Below, in pieces: positions 34,746 to 41,821 of a stretch of 64,000 nucleotides of DNA. How positions within the stretch are numbered: the stretch's first letter is position 1; each line of letters begins with the position of its first letter. Made by a program: the position numbers and the translations under genes. The DNA comes from an uncultured Prevotellaceae bacterium (GTDB lineage: Bacteria > Bacteroidota > Bacteroidia > Bacteroidales > Bacteroidaceae). Below the pieces are notes generated by a model, which searched no databases, was not told where the DNA came from, and saw only the letters and a list, made by a program, of their open reading frames with translations. The stretch spans positions 1-64,000 of the forward strand of contig CACZTJ010000007.1 of the NCBI GenBank assembly GCA_902784065.1, in the 5' to 3' direction.

Positions 34746-37052
34746 TCAATTAGTCGAAAACTTCCGCTTGTACTCATCCGTCTTGCAGTAGCGGCCGCTC
34801 ACCTCGTCAAAAACGATGTGCCCGCGACTCTGCCAACTGCGCAGTGTACTCTCGCCGTCGCCGCTCTTACCTTGCTGCTGGCGCATCTGATGATACTGCT
34901 CTTTGGTGAACTCATCAGGCAGCAACTCCAGCAAGTTCTGTGGCCCTGACTGGCGCTGGATCTCAATCTCCTCGCGCAGTTCCTTTTCCAGTTGCTGACC
35001 GAAATAGAGCATCTTGCACCAGAGATTATACTGCTGACTCCAACGGACAAAATCCGCAATCTCCTTGCTCCATTTGTAGCCGTGAGCCACATAGAGCACC
35101 ATCCCCTTGAGCCAGGCAATCACATTGGCACGATAACTGAACACGCGATAAGCCTCGCTGTCGAAGAGTTTTGCAGCATCCTTGTTCTCCTGCTTCATCT
35201 CGAGCGACAGTTTCTTCGACTGGTTGCACTCAATCAGTCCGTTGGCAGCCTCCAAGCGGTCGATGTAGGGCTTCAACTCTGCGGCAAACGTGTGGTCGTA
35301 GATGCCCAGCACGGGTGCCGTATCATCGTCGTCGTCACCTCTGATAATCGTCGAGATATCCAGTCGGCCAACAGTTCCGTCGTTCACCATCTTAAAGAAG
35401 AATTTCTTGGCGTTTGGCGGTGTCGTCGAGGCATTAAAGTTCCACCTCAAGGGGGCTATGCCACTGACGCTGTCGGCACCTACGCGCTCCTGACCGGCAT
35501 CAGAATTGTCGAAGGCCTTACGAATCAGCAGCCCCACCTCATCCACCGTGCCCCTCGATGTCACCTTCTTCAAGCCCTCAATCTCATCCACGATGGTGTA
35601 GATAAATCGCTGACCGTTGTTGTTGGCATCCACGATACGCTGGTTGAAGACGGCATCCGTCAGATTATCGATCAACATCTGAATGCAGATGTCCGTGGGC
35701 CGAGGATCTTTCTTCTGCTTCGCGCCCGGATTCTTCTGCTTCCATTCGGCCTCACGCTGACGACTGGGCTGGTCGCGCTGCTTGATGTCCTCCATGATGT
35801 ATTCGATAGGCTTTTTGATCGTACCCTTACCGATACTCTGACGACCGATCAAGACATTCATAAAGGTGGCCTCGTGATCCACATTATCCCAATAGCGGAA
35901 CTTCACGCCGTGCAAGTGGACGCCCAGCGCGGGGAACACCGCATTGGCCACAGCAGGCTTGTAGAACCAGGGCACGTTCTTCGTGAGCAGCTTAAGCAGC
36001 GGCGGCAGTTTCTTGGGCATCGGCGGGGGCGTAGTCAGCGTACCGCCACAAGCCTTGACGCCCTGTTGCGACTTCAATACCTGCAGCACTTGCTTCAACC
36101 TGTACGACATACCCTCGCGCGGTTTCTTGTTCAGCGCATTCTCCAGCGTCTGGCGCCACTCGGTCAGATCCTCCTGAGAGCATGTGCCGTCAGGCTTTGC
36201 CCAGTAGTTCGGAACGACCGTCAGCATCTTCTCCAACGAGTAGCCGCAGATGCTTCGGAGGGTCACCGCCAGCTCGAATGTCAGCGCATTACGGTCGCCC
36301 TCCACAGGCGCCTTCCCGCCGTTGAACAGCTCCCAATACTTCGCGATGATGTCCTTGAACAGCACCCCGTTGTACCTCGCCTCCGGGTCGTATTCCGAAC
36401 TGCAACACTGCAACCCTGCAACAGCGAGAGCAGAGCCAAGCTTGCTTGAGCTATGCCGAGCGCCAGCAGGGTCGACGGAAGTCAACGCTGCGTCAGCAGC
36501 CTTTGTCACCTCGAGCGCAGTCGAGAGGTCTCCTATTTCAAACACCTCATCATCCAGAAAAAGCAATTCCTGCTCAGTAGTAGTAAAGAACACGCGGGTG
36601 ATATCTTTCGCCCCCTTGTCGTATTCTACACCTAGCAACCCACTCGCCCACTTCAGATTCTCCTCCTGCGAAAGCTCCGGCTTACGTCTGAACACCAAAT
36701 GATAACCCTGACCGCGCGCACTTTCCTCTAACATCAGCAGACCTAGTTCGTCTTTCTTGACGAGTATCCGCTCACGTACGGACTGCATCTCATCGGCAGG
36801 AATATGGTCGATGTCCATCCCAACGGTGGTTGTCATCTGCTTGCTGCCTTTCAGTGAACCATCCTCATTCGGCAGACACGAGTAGTTCATCTGCACCAAC
36901 TCCGATTTCAGCTGCTCCTCGCCTGCCCTGATACGCTTCACCAGCGAGGCCTGTTCGCCACCGTTCCTCAGCTTCAGATACGCCTCTCTCGAATGGACGG
37001 GGCGCATAAACTTTGCGCCACCATCCCTTTTATAAACATAATAACAACTCAT
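34746..37052 (-). CDS. VirE N-terminal/BT4734-like protein with DUF3987-type helicase-like domain
   Basis: A 768-residue protein typical of Bacteroidales mobile modules. The N-terminal domain (CYYVYKRDGGAKF, MTTTVGMDIDHIPADEMQSV, ARGQGYHLVFRRKPE) is the VirE_N/BT4734-like region, thought to be related to archaeo-eukaryotic primases. A middle helical region precedes a C-terminal DUF3987-like ATPase-type domain (NVLIGRQSIGKGTIKKPIEY as Walker-like loop, FIYTIVDEIEGLKKV). Between them, residues about 175-220 (SVDPAGARHSSSKLGSALAV and neighbours) come from REP-B plus REP-A repeats at 36397-36533 read in frame. DNA replication or transfer of an element is the likely role; it is unproven. Confidence 0.85.
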   Translation of the reverse strand: MSCYYVYKRDGGAKFMRPVHSREAYLKLRNGGEQASLVKRIRAGEEQLKSELVQMNYSCLPNEDGSLKGSKQMTTTVGMDIDHIPADEMQSVRERILVKKDELGLLMLEESARGQGYHLVFRRKPELSQEENLKWASGLLGVEYDKGAKDITRVFFTTTEQELLFLDDEVFEIGDLSTALEVTKAADAALTSVDPAGARHSSSKLGSALAVAGLQCCSSEYDPEARYNGVLFKDIIAKYWELFNGGKAPVEGDRNALTFELAVTLRSICGYSLEKMLTVVPNYWAKPDGTCSQEDLTEWRQTLENALNKKPREGMSYRLKQVLQVLKSQQGVKACGGTLTTPPPMPKKLPPLLKLLTKNVPWFYKPAVANAVFPALGVHLHGVKFRYWDNVDHEATFMNVLIGRQSIGKGTIKKPIEYIMEDIKQRDQPSRQREAEWKQKNPGAKQKKDPRPTDICIQMLIDNLTDAVFNQRIVDANNNGQRFIYTIVDEIEGLKKVTSRGTVDEVGLLIRKAFDNSDAGQERVGADSVSGIAPLRWNFNASTTPPNAKKFFFKMVNDGTVGRLDISTIIRGDDDDDTAPVLGIYDHTFAAELKPYIDRLEAANGLIECNQSKKLSLEMKQENKDAAKLFDSEAYRVFSYRANVIAWLKGMVLYVAHGYKWSKEIADFVRWSQQYNLWCKMLYFGQQLEKELREEIEIQRQSGPQNLLELLPDEFTKEQYHQMRQQQGKSGDGESTLRSWQSRGHIVFDEVSGRYCKTDEYKRKFSTN
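36397..36533. repeat. REP-B + REP-A pair inside the virE-like gene
   Basis: GAACTGCAACACTGCAAC begins a REP-B element (36397-36500) homologous to the reverse complement of 49551-49660, followed by a REP-A arm TGTCACCTCGAGCGCAGTCG (36504-36523) and AGAGGTCTCC. About 45 codons in length, no stop codon in the gene's frame. Confidence 0.85.
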
Positions 37053-37106
37053 TGTATAAATTATATGTTAGTCTGTTACTTTGTCTTTAAACTGTTGCTC
37101 TGTCTT

Positions 37107-37937
37107 TTAAAAGTTCGGATAACCAAGCTTAGCATTCAAGAATCGCACGCCATCGAGGGTCCACGTCATATAGACCTTTACTTTCTTTTGCCCCTTTAGA
37201 CTATAGGATACGTGCGTGCGCATGCGTACCATGTTGCGATCGGCCAGATCGTCGCTGATGTTCCAGTGGCCACCACGACGATACTGTATGCCCATGTCGC
37301 GCAGTATGGCATTAAAGTCGTTGGTGGTCATGTTGAAGGTCTTCGCCACCTGCGTAGCCGTCAGCGTGTCCTCAGCAGGTTCGTTCAGCAGTCGAAGCCC
37401 CTCACCGATGATCGCGTCGGCCGCAGCGAGGATCTTTTGGCACCCACTTGTCACCTCGAGCGCAGTCTCTTTTGGCATGTCGAGCACAGTCGAGCGCTCG
37501 AGCTCTGCTCGCTTGCTACCGGAGGGACGCAAGAAATCTCTTGAGATCTCTCCATACGCTACGCTTAGTCGAGATGACAAGGAGGGGAATCGAGATGACT
37601 CCTCCAATTCCTGCCAACGCAGCACCAACTTGGCACGCGCCTCATCATTGAACTTTGTTGCGATGTAGAGACACTCGGTCTTAGTCAGTTGGTAGCAGGG
37701 AACCTCACGCTTGCCACCATTCGGCTGTACGATGGTTCGGGATGTCAGCTGAAATTTCAGCCCACATGTTTTTTCCCAGGCAGGCTCCATGTTTCTGATA
37801 GCCTGCATAACGTTCTTGTGTTGTTTACCTGTCAGCTCAGCAATTTCGAGCGACGTCATTGTCTGTTGTGTATTTAATGCAATTGTTTTCATTGTTTTGA
37901 GTTGATTTTGCGAGAGAAGATTGGAATCTTTGCGCAT
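37107..37937 (-). CDS. Rha-type antirepressor with KilA-C domain, repeat-derived linker
   Basis: Phage regulatory protein of 276 aa. The N-terminal Rha domain (TMTSLEIAELTGKQHKNVMQ, YQLTKTECLYIATKFNDEAR) and the C-terminal antirepressor KilAC domain (LTATQVAKTFNMTTNDFNAI, YRRGGHWNISDDLADRNMV) are both clear. The linker (residues about 111-165, including FPSLSSRLSVAYGEISRDFL and ETALEVTS) is encoded by a REP-A copy at 37449-37599 read in frame. The same hexapeptide TALEVT occurs in the VirE-like protein because it derives from the same repeat. The start may be 37937 or the internal Met at residue 16. Confidence 0.88.
   Translation of the reverse strand: MRKDSNLLSQNQLKTMKTIALNTQQTMTSLEIAELTGKQHKNVMQAIRNMEPAWEKTCGLKFQLTSRTIVQPNGGKREVPCYQLTKTECLYIATKFNDEARAKLVLRWQELEESSRFPSLSSRLSVAYGEISRDFLRPSGSKRAELERSTVLDMPKETALEVTSGCQKILAAADAIIGEGLRLLNEPAEDTLTATQVAKTFNMTTNDFNAILRDMGIQYRRGGHWNISDDLADRNMVRMRTHVSYSLKGQKKVKVYMTWTLDGVRFLNAKLGYPNF
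37449..37599. repeat. Full-length REP-A inside the rha gene
   Basis: TGTCACCTCGAGCGCAGTCT opens the element and TTAGTCGAGATGACAAGG closes it; a further GAGATGACT arm follows. The interior contains a CGAGCTCTGCTCGCTTGCTACC segment similar to REP-B arms and GAAATCTCTTGAGATCTCTC. Confidence 0.85.
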
Positions 37938-37991
37938 TTACCCGGGAACATCCTCCTCACTTCAACTCAAGGGTTAATATTATATTTTCCT

Positions 37992-38091
37992 TGTCATCTC
38001 GACTAAGCGTAGCGCATGGAGAGATCTCCTGAGATTTCTTGGACAAGCCAAGCGACCAAAGGTCGAGCGCTCGACTACGCTCGAAATGACA
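37992..38091. repeat. Intergenic REP-A element
   Basis: TGTCATCTCGACTAAGCGTA at the left and GACTACGCTCGAAATGACA at the right are inverted ends; the interior GGAGAGATCTCCTGAGATTTC is itself palindromic. It sits between the OB-like gene and the rha gene. Confidence 0.85.
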
Positions 38092-38098
38092 TCGGTTA

Positions 38099-38377
38099 TT
38101 ATACTTTCACGATATCAGTCGCCAGTATCTCTTGAAACACCTGCCCCTGATACTCATGCGTAGAGAAACGAAGCGTGGCCGCAACCACATCACCTTCGTA
38201 GAACTTGCACGCCGCCAGATTACCCAGCATCGTGCACACAAACTCGTTTTCAAACTTAGAGCCGCCCAACTCCCGAAGCACAATGTTGCACTTCTGAATG
38301 CTGCCCGACTCCTGTTTTAAACTCTGTACGCTAAAGGCCTCGCCCTGGCGTACCACTTTTAAGATTTTTGTTTCCAT
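38099..38377 (-). CDS. Small OB-fold-like protein, unknown
   Basis: A 92-residue all-beta looking protein (METKILKVVRQGEAFSVQSL, KFENEFVCTMLGNLAACKFY, EGDVVAATLRFSTHEYQGQV, FQEILATDIVKV). The pattern of a functional strand set with GDVVAATLRF and a terminal ATDIV is like small single-stranded-DNA-binding or DUF3127 proteins of phages, which would suit its place beside VirE and Rha genes. No catalytic motif is seen. It has a separate promoter box (38548-38555) with a REP-B element in its leader. Confidence 0.65.
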   Translation of the reverse strand: METKILKVVRQGEAFSVQSLKQESGSIQKCNIVLRELGGSKFENEFVCTMLGNLAACKFYEGDVVAATLRFSTHEYQGQVFQEILATDIVKV

Positions 38378-38452
38378 AAATGATAGTTATTTATTAATGT
38401 TCGCGCAGGCCTTCCTGCGTGTATCCTGTGTATCACTATGTCAAAGAACGAC

Positions 38453-38530
38453 GGTGCAAGTGAAGTGCAAGGCGAACGCAAAGCCGAGCTTGATCGAGCT
38501 TTTCTGAGCCGCAGCCTTCACTCGCCATTG
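38453..38530. repeat. REP-B-like element in the leader of the OB-like gene
   Basis: GGTGCAAGTGAAGTGCAAGG ... AAAGCCGAGCTTGATCGAGC ... GCCGCAGCCTTCACTCGCC: inverted arms (GTGAAGTGCAAGGCGA... with ...CAGCCTTCACTCGCC) around a GAGCTTGATCGAGCTT palindrome. It lies in the transcribed 5' leader, about 20-95 bases after the -7 box, as at 59015-59070. Confidence 0.7.
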
Positions 38531-38547
38531 CAACTTGTTTGCGTTGG

Positions 38548-38555
38548 CAAAGGTA
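38548..38555 (-). promoter_or_regulatory. -7 box before the OB-like gene
   Basis: Reverse-strand TACCTTTG, giving a leader of about 165 bases to the start at 38377. Confidence 0.55.
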
Positions 38556-38560
38556 AACAC

Positions 38561-38595
38561 AAAAAAGAGGTGTATGAAACAACGTCATACACCTC
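38561..38595 (-). terminator. Intrinsic terminator after the Cys-rich gene
   Basis: Perfect 11-bp stem GAGGTGTATGA / TCATACACCTC with 7-nt loop; on the reverse strand it is followed by TTTTTT. Direct copies of GTAGGTTTTTCTG flank it at 38596-38631. Confidence 0.85.
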
Positions 38596-38636
38596 TGTAG
38601 GTTTTTCTGTAGGTTCTGTAGGTTTTTCTGCCGGTA

Positions 38637-39104
38637 TTACGCTTTATGCCCCTCCTCAACGGCATTTTTATACGCTTCCATCAGTCGCAGCACGCGCTGC
38701 TTGATGCCCTGCTGCGCCCACTTGTCGACATGCAGTCGCATATATGGATTGTTTCTGAAAGCGTTCGACAGCAGCCCCTCCTGACAATGGAAGTCGCGCT
38801 CAAACTGGCTCATGTTGTTGGCATAGCCATAGCAGTCGCGACACGTACAGAAGATAACTGCCAGCGAACTGTCGCCCCAGAAGTATTGACGCACACAATC
38901 GACACACGCTGCCAGCTTCGTCACGTCTGGCTGTTCATCGTCATGGACAACAGCAGGCGATGGCGCCTGTTGGGCCGTCGCCTGCTGGGTGACAGTCGAC
39001 CCAGGCATGGCAAACACGCAACCTGTGACGCTGCCATTGAACACCTGGCAATTCGAGCCTGCCGCAAAATGGTTTACAACATTTTTCTGACTATCTTTTT
39101 CCAT
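38637..39104 (-). CDS. Cys-rich accessory protein of unknown function, 155 aa
   Basis: I do not recognise a named family. The N-terminus has NHFAAGSNCQVFNGSVTG, a motif shared with the next upstream protein; a Thr/Gln/Ala/Pro-rich linker follows (VTQQATAQQAPSPAVVHDDE); the C-terminal half (residues about 65-150) is a compact domain with CVDCVRQYFWGDSSLAVIF, CTCRDCYGY and FERDFHC, six or seven cysteines that could bind metal, and a final basic helix. It overlaps the coiled-coil gene by 31 bases, so the two are translationally linked. Expected to be cytoplasmic. Confidence 0.7.
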   Translation of the reverse strand: MEKDSQKNVVNHFAAGSNCQVFNGSVTGCVFAMPGSTVTQQATAQQAPSPAVVHDDEQPDVTKLAACVDCVRQYFWGDSSLAVIFCTCRDCYGYANNMSQFERDFHCQEGLLSNAFRNNPYMRLHVDKWAQQGIKQRVLRLMEAYKNAVEEGHKA

Positions 39105-39565
39105 CTTTTCTTATTCTTTTTTTTGTCGTTACGGTTTCTGGTATACTTGCCGCTCACCTGGTCGTTGAACACCTGCGAACTGCTGCCCGACTCGAAATGG
39201 TTGTGAATCTCCATGGGCTTCGCATGAACCTCAGTTTCCAGGTGCTGCCGCTCTGATTCCAGATGCAGGTTCTTCGCTTCCAGCAGCTGCCGTCGCAGGT
39301 CGTCTGTCTCCGACTGGTGCTGCTGGCACACGCTGGCCATCTCCAGCTTCTTCCGCTCCAGCTGTTCGTTCAGCATATCAATCTCCGACTGCTTCTGTTC
39401 CAGTTCATCCTTCTGACGGGCTATCTCGTCCAACAGTTCGCCGGCGGCCTCCAGCACCTGCAGATGGTTGCCCATCGTCCGCTGTTGCTCCTGCAGACGG
39501 TCTAGCTCGCGTTCAACACTCCTCCTGGCGTCGGCACACCAGTCCTTCAGTTCCTCATAGTTCAT
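39074..39565 (-). CDS. Coiled-coil protein of the accessory cluster, 163 aa
   Basis: Long heptad-rich coiled coil from about residue 10 to 115 (RRSVERELDRLQEQQRTMGN, LEQKQSEIDMLNEQLERKKL, TDDLRRQLLEAKNLHLESER), then the motif NHFESGSSSQVFNDQVSG and a strongly basic tail (RNDKKKNKKRWKKIVRKML). The NHFxxGSxxQVFN motif recurs in the following protein, suggesting both bind a common partner. The ATG overlaps the stop of a 40-residue membrane peptide (ATGA), with GAGGAGG seven bases upstream, an unusual strong Shine-Dalgarno for this phylum. Confidence 0.75.
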   Translation of the reverse strand: MNYEELKDWCADARRSVERELDRLQEQQRTMGNHLQVLEAAGELLDEIARQKDELEQKQSEIDMLNEQLERKKLEMASVCQQHQSETDDLRRQLLEAKNLHLESERQHLETEVHAKPMEIHNHFESGSSSQVFNDQVSGKYTRNRNDKKKNKKRWKKIVRKML

Positions 39566-39684
39566 TGCGCGCCCTCCTCGCTCAGATTTAAAAGTCTACA
39601 TACATAGTCAACGACGGCTTGTGTAAACGCACATATGCCCAGGAATCCTACCGAAAAAAGGGCGATAGATACTAAACTTGTCAT
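39562..39684 (-). CDS. Small membrane peptide, 40 aa
   Basis: Reverse-strand frame MTSLVSIALFSVGFLGICAF then TQAVVDYVCRLLNLSEEGAQ and TGA. One hydrophobic helix (residues 3-26) and a short amphipathic tail are seen. Its stop overlaps the start of the coiled-coil gene (ATGA), and a GAGGAGG lies inside its 3' end, so translation of the two is coupled. Size and position first in a phage-like cluster recall a holin or regulatory leader peptide, but there is no homology evidence. No Shine-Dalgarno precedes its own ATG. Confidence 0.6.
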   Translation of the reverse strand: MTSLVSIALFSVGFLGICAFTQAVVDYVCRLLNLSEEGAQ

Positions 39685-39731
39685 AATACTCGGTTTGTTT
39701 AATTATTCATTTCAATTTCAATTACCGAGAG

Positions 39732-39739
39732 CAAAGATA
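39732..39739 (-). promoter_or_regulatory. -7 box of the accessory cluster
   Basis: Reverse-strand TATCTTTG, about 48 bases upstream of the 40-aa peptide; likely start of the transcript through 38637. Confidence 0.6.
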
Positions 39740-39745
39740 CAACAG

Positions 39746-39773
39746 AGGGTGTCCCAAAAAACGGGGACACCCT
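39746..39773. other. Hairpin between the WYL gene and the accessory cluster
   Basis: Perfect 10-bp stem AGGGTGTCCC / GGGACACCCT, 8-nt loop. It may terminate the WYL transcript although no T run follows the stem; it also overlaps the expected -33 region of the next promoter. Confidence 0.55.
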
Positions 39774-39781
39774 TTCGCGAT

Positions 39782-40663
39782 TTAATATCTATTAAGCATT
39801 TCCTTAATGATTTTACATATTTTAAGACGAAGTTCGGGCGGATTCAGCACTTCTACGCCCTGATTGAACTTCAGCAGTTCGCCGATGAAGTCGGGCGTGG
39901 GTCTAACGTCGAGCGCGAAGTCGGTATAGGTCTCCGTCGTGCCCACCACCTGCTGCGAGTGGTGCAGCGGCAGCGTGTGAAGGTAGTTGGCTGTCTTGCC
40001 GTAGGCACGCACCACCACATGCGTCATGGGCGTCGCCTCGTCGGTCAGCACACCATAGTATTCGCCGAAGAACTGCTCTGACGAGAAGTCGGCAGGCATC
40101 ACGAATGTCTCGTCGGTCATCTCAACCGAAAGCATGCGGTCCAGCGAGTAGATAGCCATGTGGCGGCCCGTGAACACCAGCAGATACCAACGGCGGCCCC
40201 ATAGTTTCAGCACGTAGGGCTCCACCATCTTCTCGCTCACCTCACAGCCAAAGCGCTGATAACGTATGTGCAGGCGGCGGTTCAGCCTGATGGCCTTGAT
40301 GATCACCGGCAGGAACTGCTCGCCCTCGGGCACACTCTCCAGCACGATGCGGTCCTTCACCGTCTGGCTGTCGGCCAGCGCCACGTTCACCGTCATCGTC
40401 GACAGCAGCCAACTCTCTACCGAATGGTCGGTCAGTTCGCCAGGGTTCGCAAAATAATACTGGTACTTCTCGTCGCACTCCATCACCAGACCGAACAACT
40501 CGAAGATCTTGTCACGATAGCGGTTGAACGACGAGCGGTAGAGCATGTCGCCCATCTTGTCAGCCATCCATTTTTTCTGCAGCGCCTTCAGCGTGAGGCG
40601 CTTGTTCTGCCTGATGGTCGCTATCAACCACAGGCACTGTCGTATAGTGTTACTCTGATACAT
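39782..40663 (-). CDS. WYL-domain transcriptional regulator
   Basis: A 293-residue regulator with an N-terminal winged-helix part (TIRQCLWLIATIRQNKRLTL, KKWMADKMGDMLYRSSFNRY) and a WYL domain (RRLHIRYQRFGCEVSEKMVE, PYVLKLWGRRWYLLVFTGR with the W-Y-L signature, YSLDRMLSVEMTDE) plus the C-terminal extension. WYL proteins often sense nucleic acids or nucleotides and commonly sit beside phage-defence or CRISPR genes. No such system is adjacent; neighbours are the toxin-antitoxin pair 8 bases upstream and the phage-like cluster downstream. Confidence 0.93.
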   Translation of the reverse strand: MYQSNTIRQCLWLIATIRQNKRLTLKALQKKWMADKMGDMLYRSSFNRYRDKIFELFGLVMECDEKYQYYFANPGELTDHSVESWLLSTMTVNVALADSQTVKDRIVLESVPEGEQFLPVIIKAIRLNRRLHIRYQRFGCEVSEKMVEPYVLKLWGRRWYLLVFTGRHMAIYSLDRMLSVEMTDETFVMPADFSSEQFFGEYYGVLTDEATPMTHVVVRAYGKTANYLHTLPLHHSQQVVGTTETYTDFALDVRPTPDFIGELLKFNQGVEVLNPPELRLKICKIIKEMLNRY

Positions 40664-40671
40664 CGTCTTGC

Positions 40672-40974
40672 CTATATTGGTTTCACGATCTCTACTCTCA
40701 TACCTAACGAGGTGATCATTTCCCAGAACTTGGCTACGCTCGGGATGATGTCACCATTTTCGACACGTGAGATATACGACTTGGTGGAGTTGATGCGCCT
40801 AGCAAGTTCAGCCTGGGTGACTTTTGCCTCCTTACGGGCATCGTGCAACAACTGACCCGTATAGAAAGCATAGGCTTCCTCATCGAATTTCTCTCGTTCA
40901 GGAGTGCCAGGAGCACCATACTTTGTGTCAAGTTCAGCGCTAATATCAGTGATCATTTTCTTTTTTGTACTCAT
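40672..40974 (-). CDS. HigA-like antitoxin (XRE helix-turn-helix)
   Basis: A 100-residue protein with an N-terminal helical part and a C-terminal HTH (VTQAELARRINSTKSYISRVENG), the standard arrangement for HigA-type antitoxins encoded after a RelE/HigB-fold toxin. The gene overlaps the toxin gene by 29 bases. It is expected to bind the toxin and repress the shared promoter. Eight bases separate it from the WYL gene, so it may be co-transcribed with it. Confidence 0.88.
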   Translation of the reverse strand: MSTKKKMITDISAELDTKYGAPGTPEREKFDEEAYAFYTGQLLHDARKEAKVTQAELARRINSTKSYISRVENGDIIPSVAKFWEMITSLGMRVEIVKPI

Positions 40975-41293
40975 AATACTCTGCTCTAATTTTTAATGCC
41001 TTTTCAATTTCAGACTGTGGTGTCTTCTGTGTCTTCTTCTGGAATCCATGAAATAACACCACGATGCAATCACCGTCGAAGATGAAGAACACCCGATAGA
41101 TGTAGCTTTCATACTTCATTCGTAGTTCATAGAGGTTACCATGCTCCCTGATGTGTTTGATGAACTTCACAGGTATACGGTCTTCTCTTTCAAGTAATGA
41201 GAGGATATAATCAATCTTCTTGCTCTCCTTCTCTGAGAGGGTCTTCATGAAGTCGTGGTAATACGACCCAAACGCAATGATTCTCCTTCTCAT
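40946..41293 (-). CDS. HigB/RelE-superfamily toxin
   Basis: About 115 aa from the Met at 41293, with the phage-derived Gp49-like/HigB fold: FMKTLSEKESKKIDYILSLL, KFIKHIREHGNLYELRMKY, YIYRVFFIFDGDCIVVLFHG and FQKKTQKTPQSEIEKALKIR. These toxins are ribosome-dependent mRNA endonucleases. The frame is open further upstream, but the -7 box TACCTTTG at 41298-41305 ends only four bases before this ATG, so the transcript is effectively leaderless and longer starts cannot be used. Confidence 0.88.
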   Translation of the reverse strand: MRRRIIAFGSYYHDFMKTLSEKESKKIDYILSLLEREDRIPVKFIKHIREHGNLYELRMKYESYIYRVFFIFDGDCIVVLFHGFQKKTQKTPQSEIEKALKIRAEYYEYKKENDH

Positions 41294-41297
41294 GGTG

Positions 41298-41305
41298 CAA
41301 AGGTA
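41298..41305 (-). promoter_or_regulatory. -7 box of the toxin-antitoxin unit
   Basis: Reverse-strand TACCTTTG; CACC and the ATG follow immediately. Confidence 0.65.
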
Positions 41306-41461
41306 ATCAAAAGTTTTAAAATAATGAAACTTTTTGCCGACTATTTTGCTTTTTTCTTTTTCATACGCATTTAAATTTAAGTGAATAAATGATGTTAACG
41401 CGGGCAAAGATAGAAATTTTATTTTAAACTTGCAAGGAAACGCCCGAAAAATAAAGTAAAC

Positions 41462-41497
41462 AAAAAAGCGTTCTGGAATTATTTTTCAGAACGCTTT
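41462..41497 (-). terminator. Intrinsic terminator after the 76-aa gene
   Basis: AAAGCGTTCTG / CAGAACGCTTT, 11-bp perfect stem with 11-nt loop; the reverse strand continues with T residues. Confidence 0.8.
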
Positions 41498-41526
41498 GCT
41501 TATTGTTTTATGAACAAAGAGGATTA

Positions 41527-41757
41527 TTAGTGCATCGGCCAAACATATCTTTTGACCAACTCCCAGAAGGTTTCTACCTTTTGTTTCTCTTGATTATTAT
41601 CATTAGAAGCCTTTTGAACTTCGCACTTTGAGGCTTCATACTGGGAGGCTTCTCCGATGGTACTTGCACCTGCACTGGTGGTAAACACGAATGAGAAAGC
41701 AACTGCTGCAAGTGTGCTCATGAGCATCTTCTTTGCATTAATCATATTTGTCTTCAT
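41527..41757 (-). CDS. Small secreted protein, 76 aa, unknown
   Basis: Starts MKTNMINAKKMLMSTLAAVA and continues through a signal peptide (FSFVFTTSAGA), leaving a mature peptide of about 45 residues (STIGEASQYEASKCEVQKAS, QKVETFWELVKRYVWPMH) with one Cys and an amphipathic Trp-rich C-terminus. No family is recognised. The end of the gene is marked by a good terminator, supporting expression. The REP-A cluster at 41822-41970 lies just upstream; no -7 box was found. Confidence 0.6.
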   Translation of the reverse strand: MKTNMINAKKMLMSTLAAVAFSFVFTTSAGASTIGEASQYEASKCEVQKASNDNNQEKQKVETFWELVKRYVWPMH

Positions 41758-41821
41758 AACCTTAATCACCCATCTGCGACAAATCGGCCACGAGGTGGTG
41801 AAGATGTGTCGCAAAAGACCT

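Noticed and set aside
34992..36449. 485-residue open frame opposite the VirE-like gene
   Set aside because: Composition is His/Leu/Arg-rich with no domain likeness; the minus strand is the recognised family.
36397..36533. Repeat in the VirE-like gene taken as a disruption or frame break
   Set aside because: The frame stays open through the repeat and the domains on both sides continue, so it is an insertion rather than an inactivation.
41294..41407. N-terminal extension of the toxin gene
   Set aside because: The extension would lie upstream of the -7 box that ends four bases before the chosen ATG, and the HigB fold begins at the later start.
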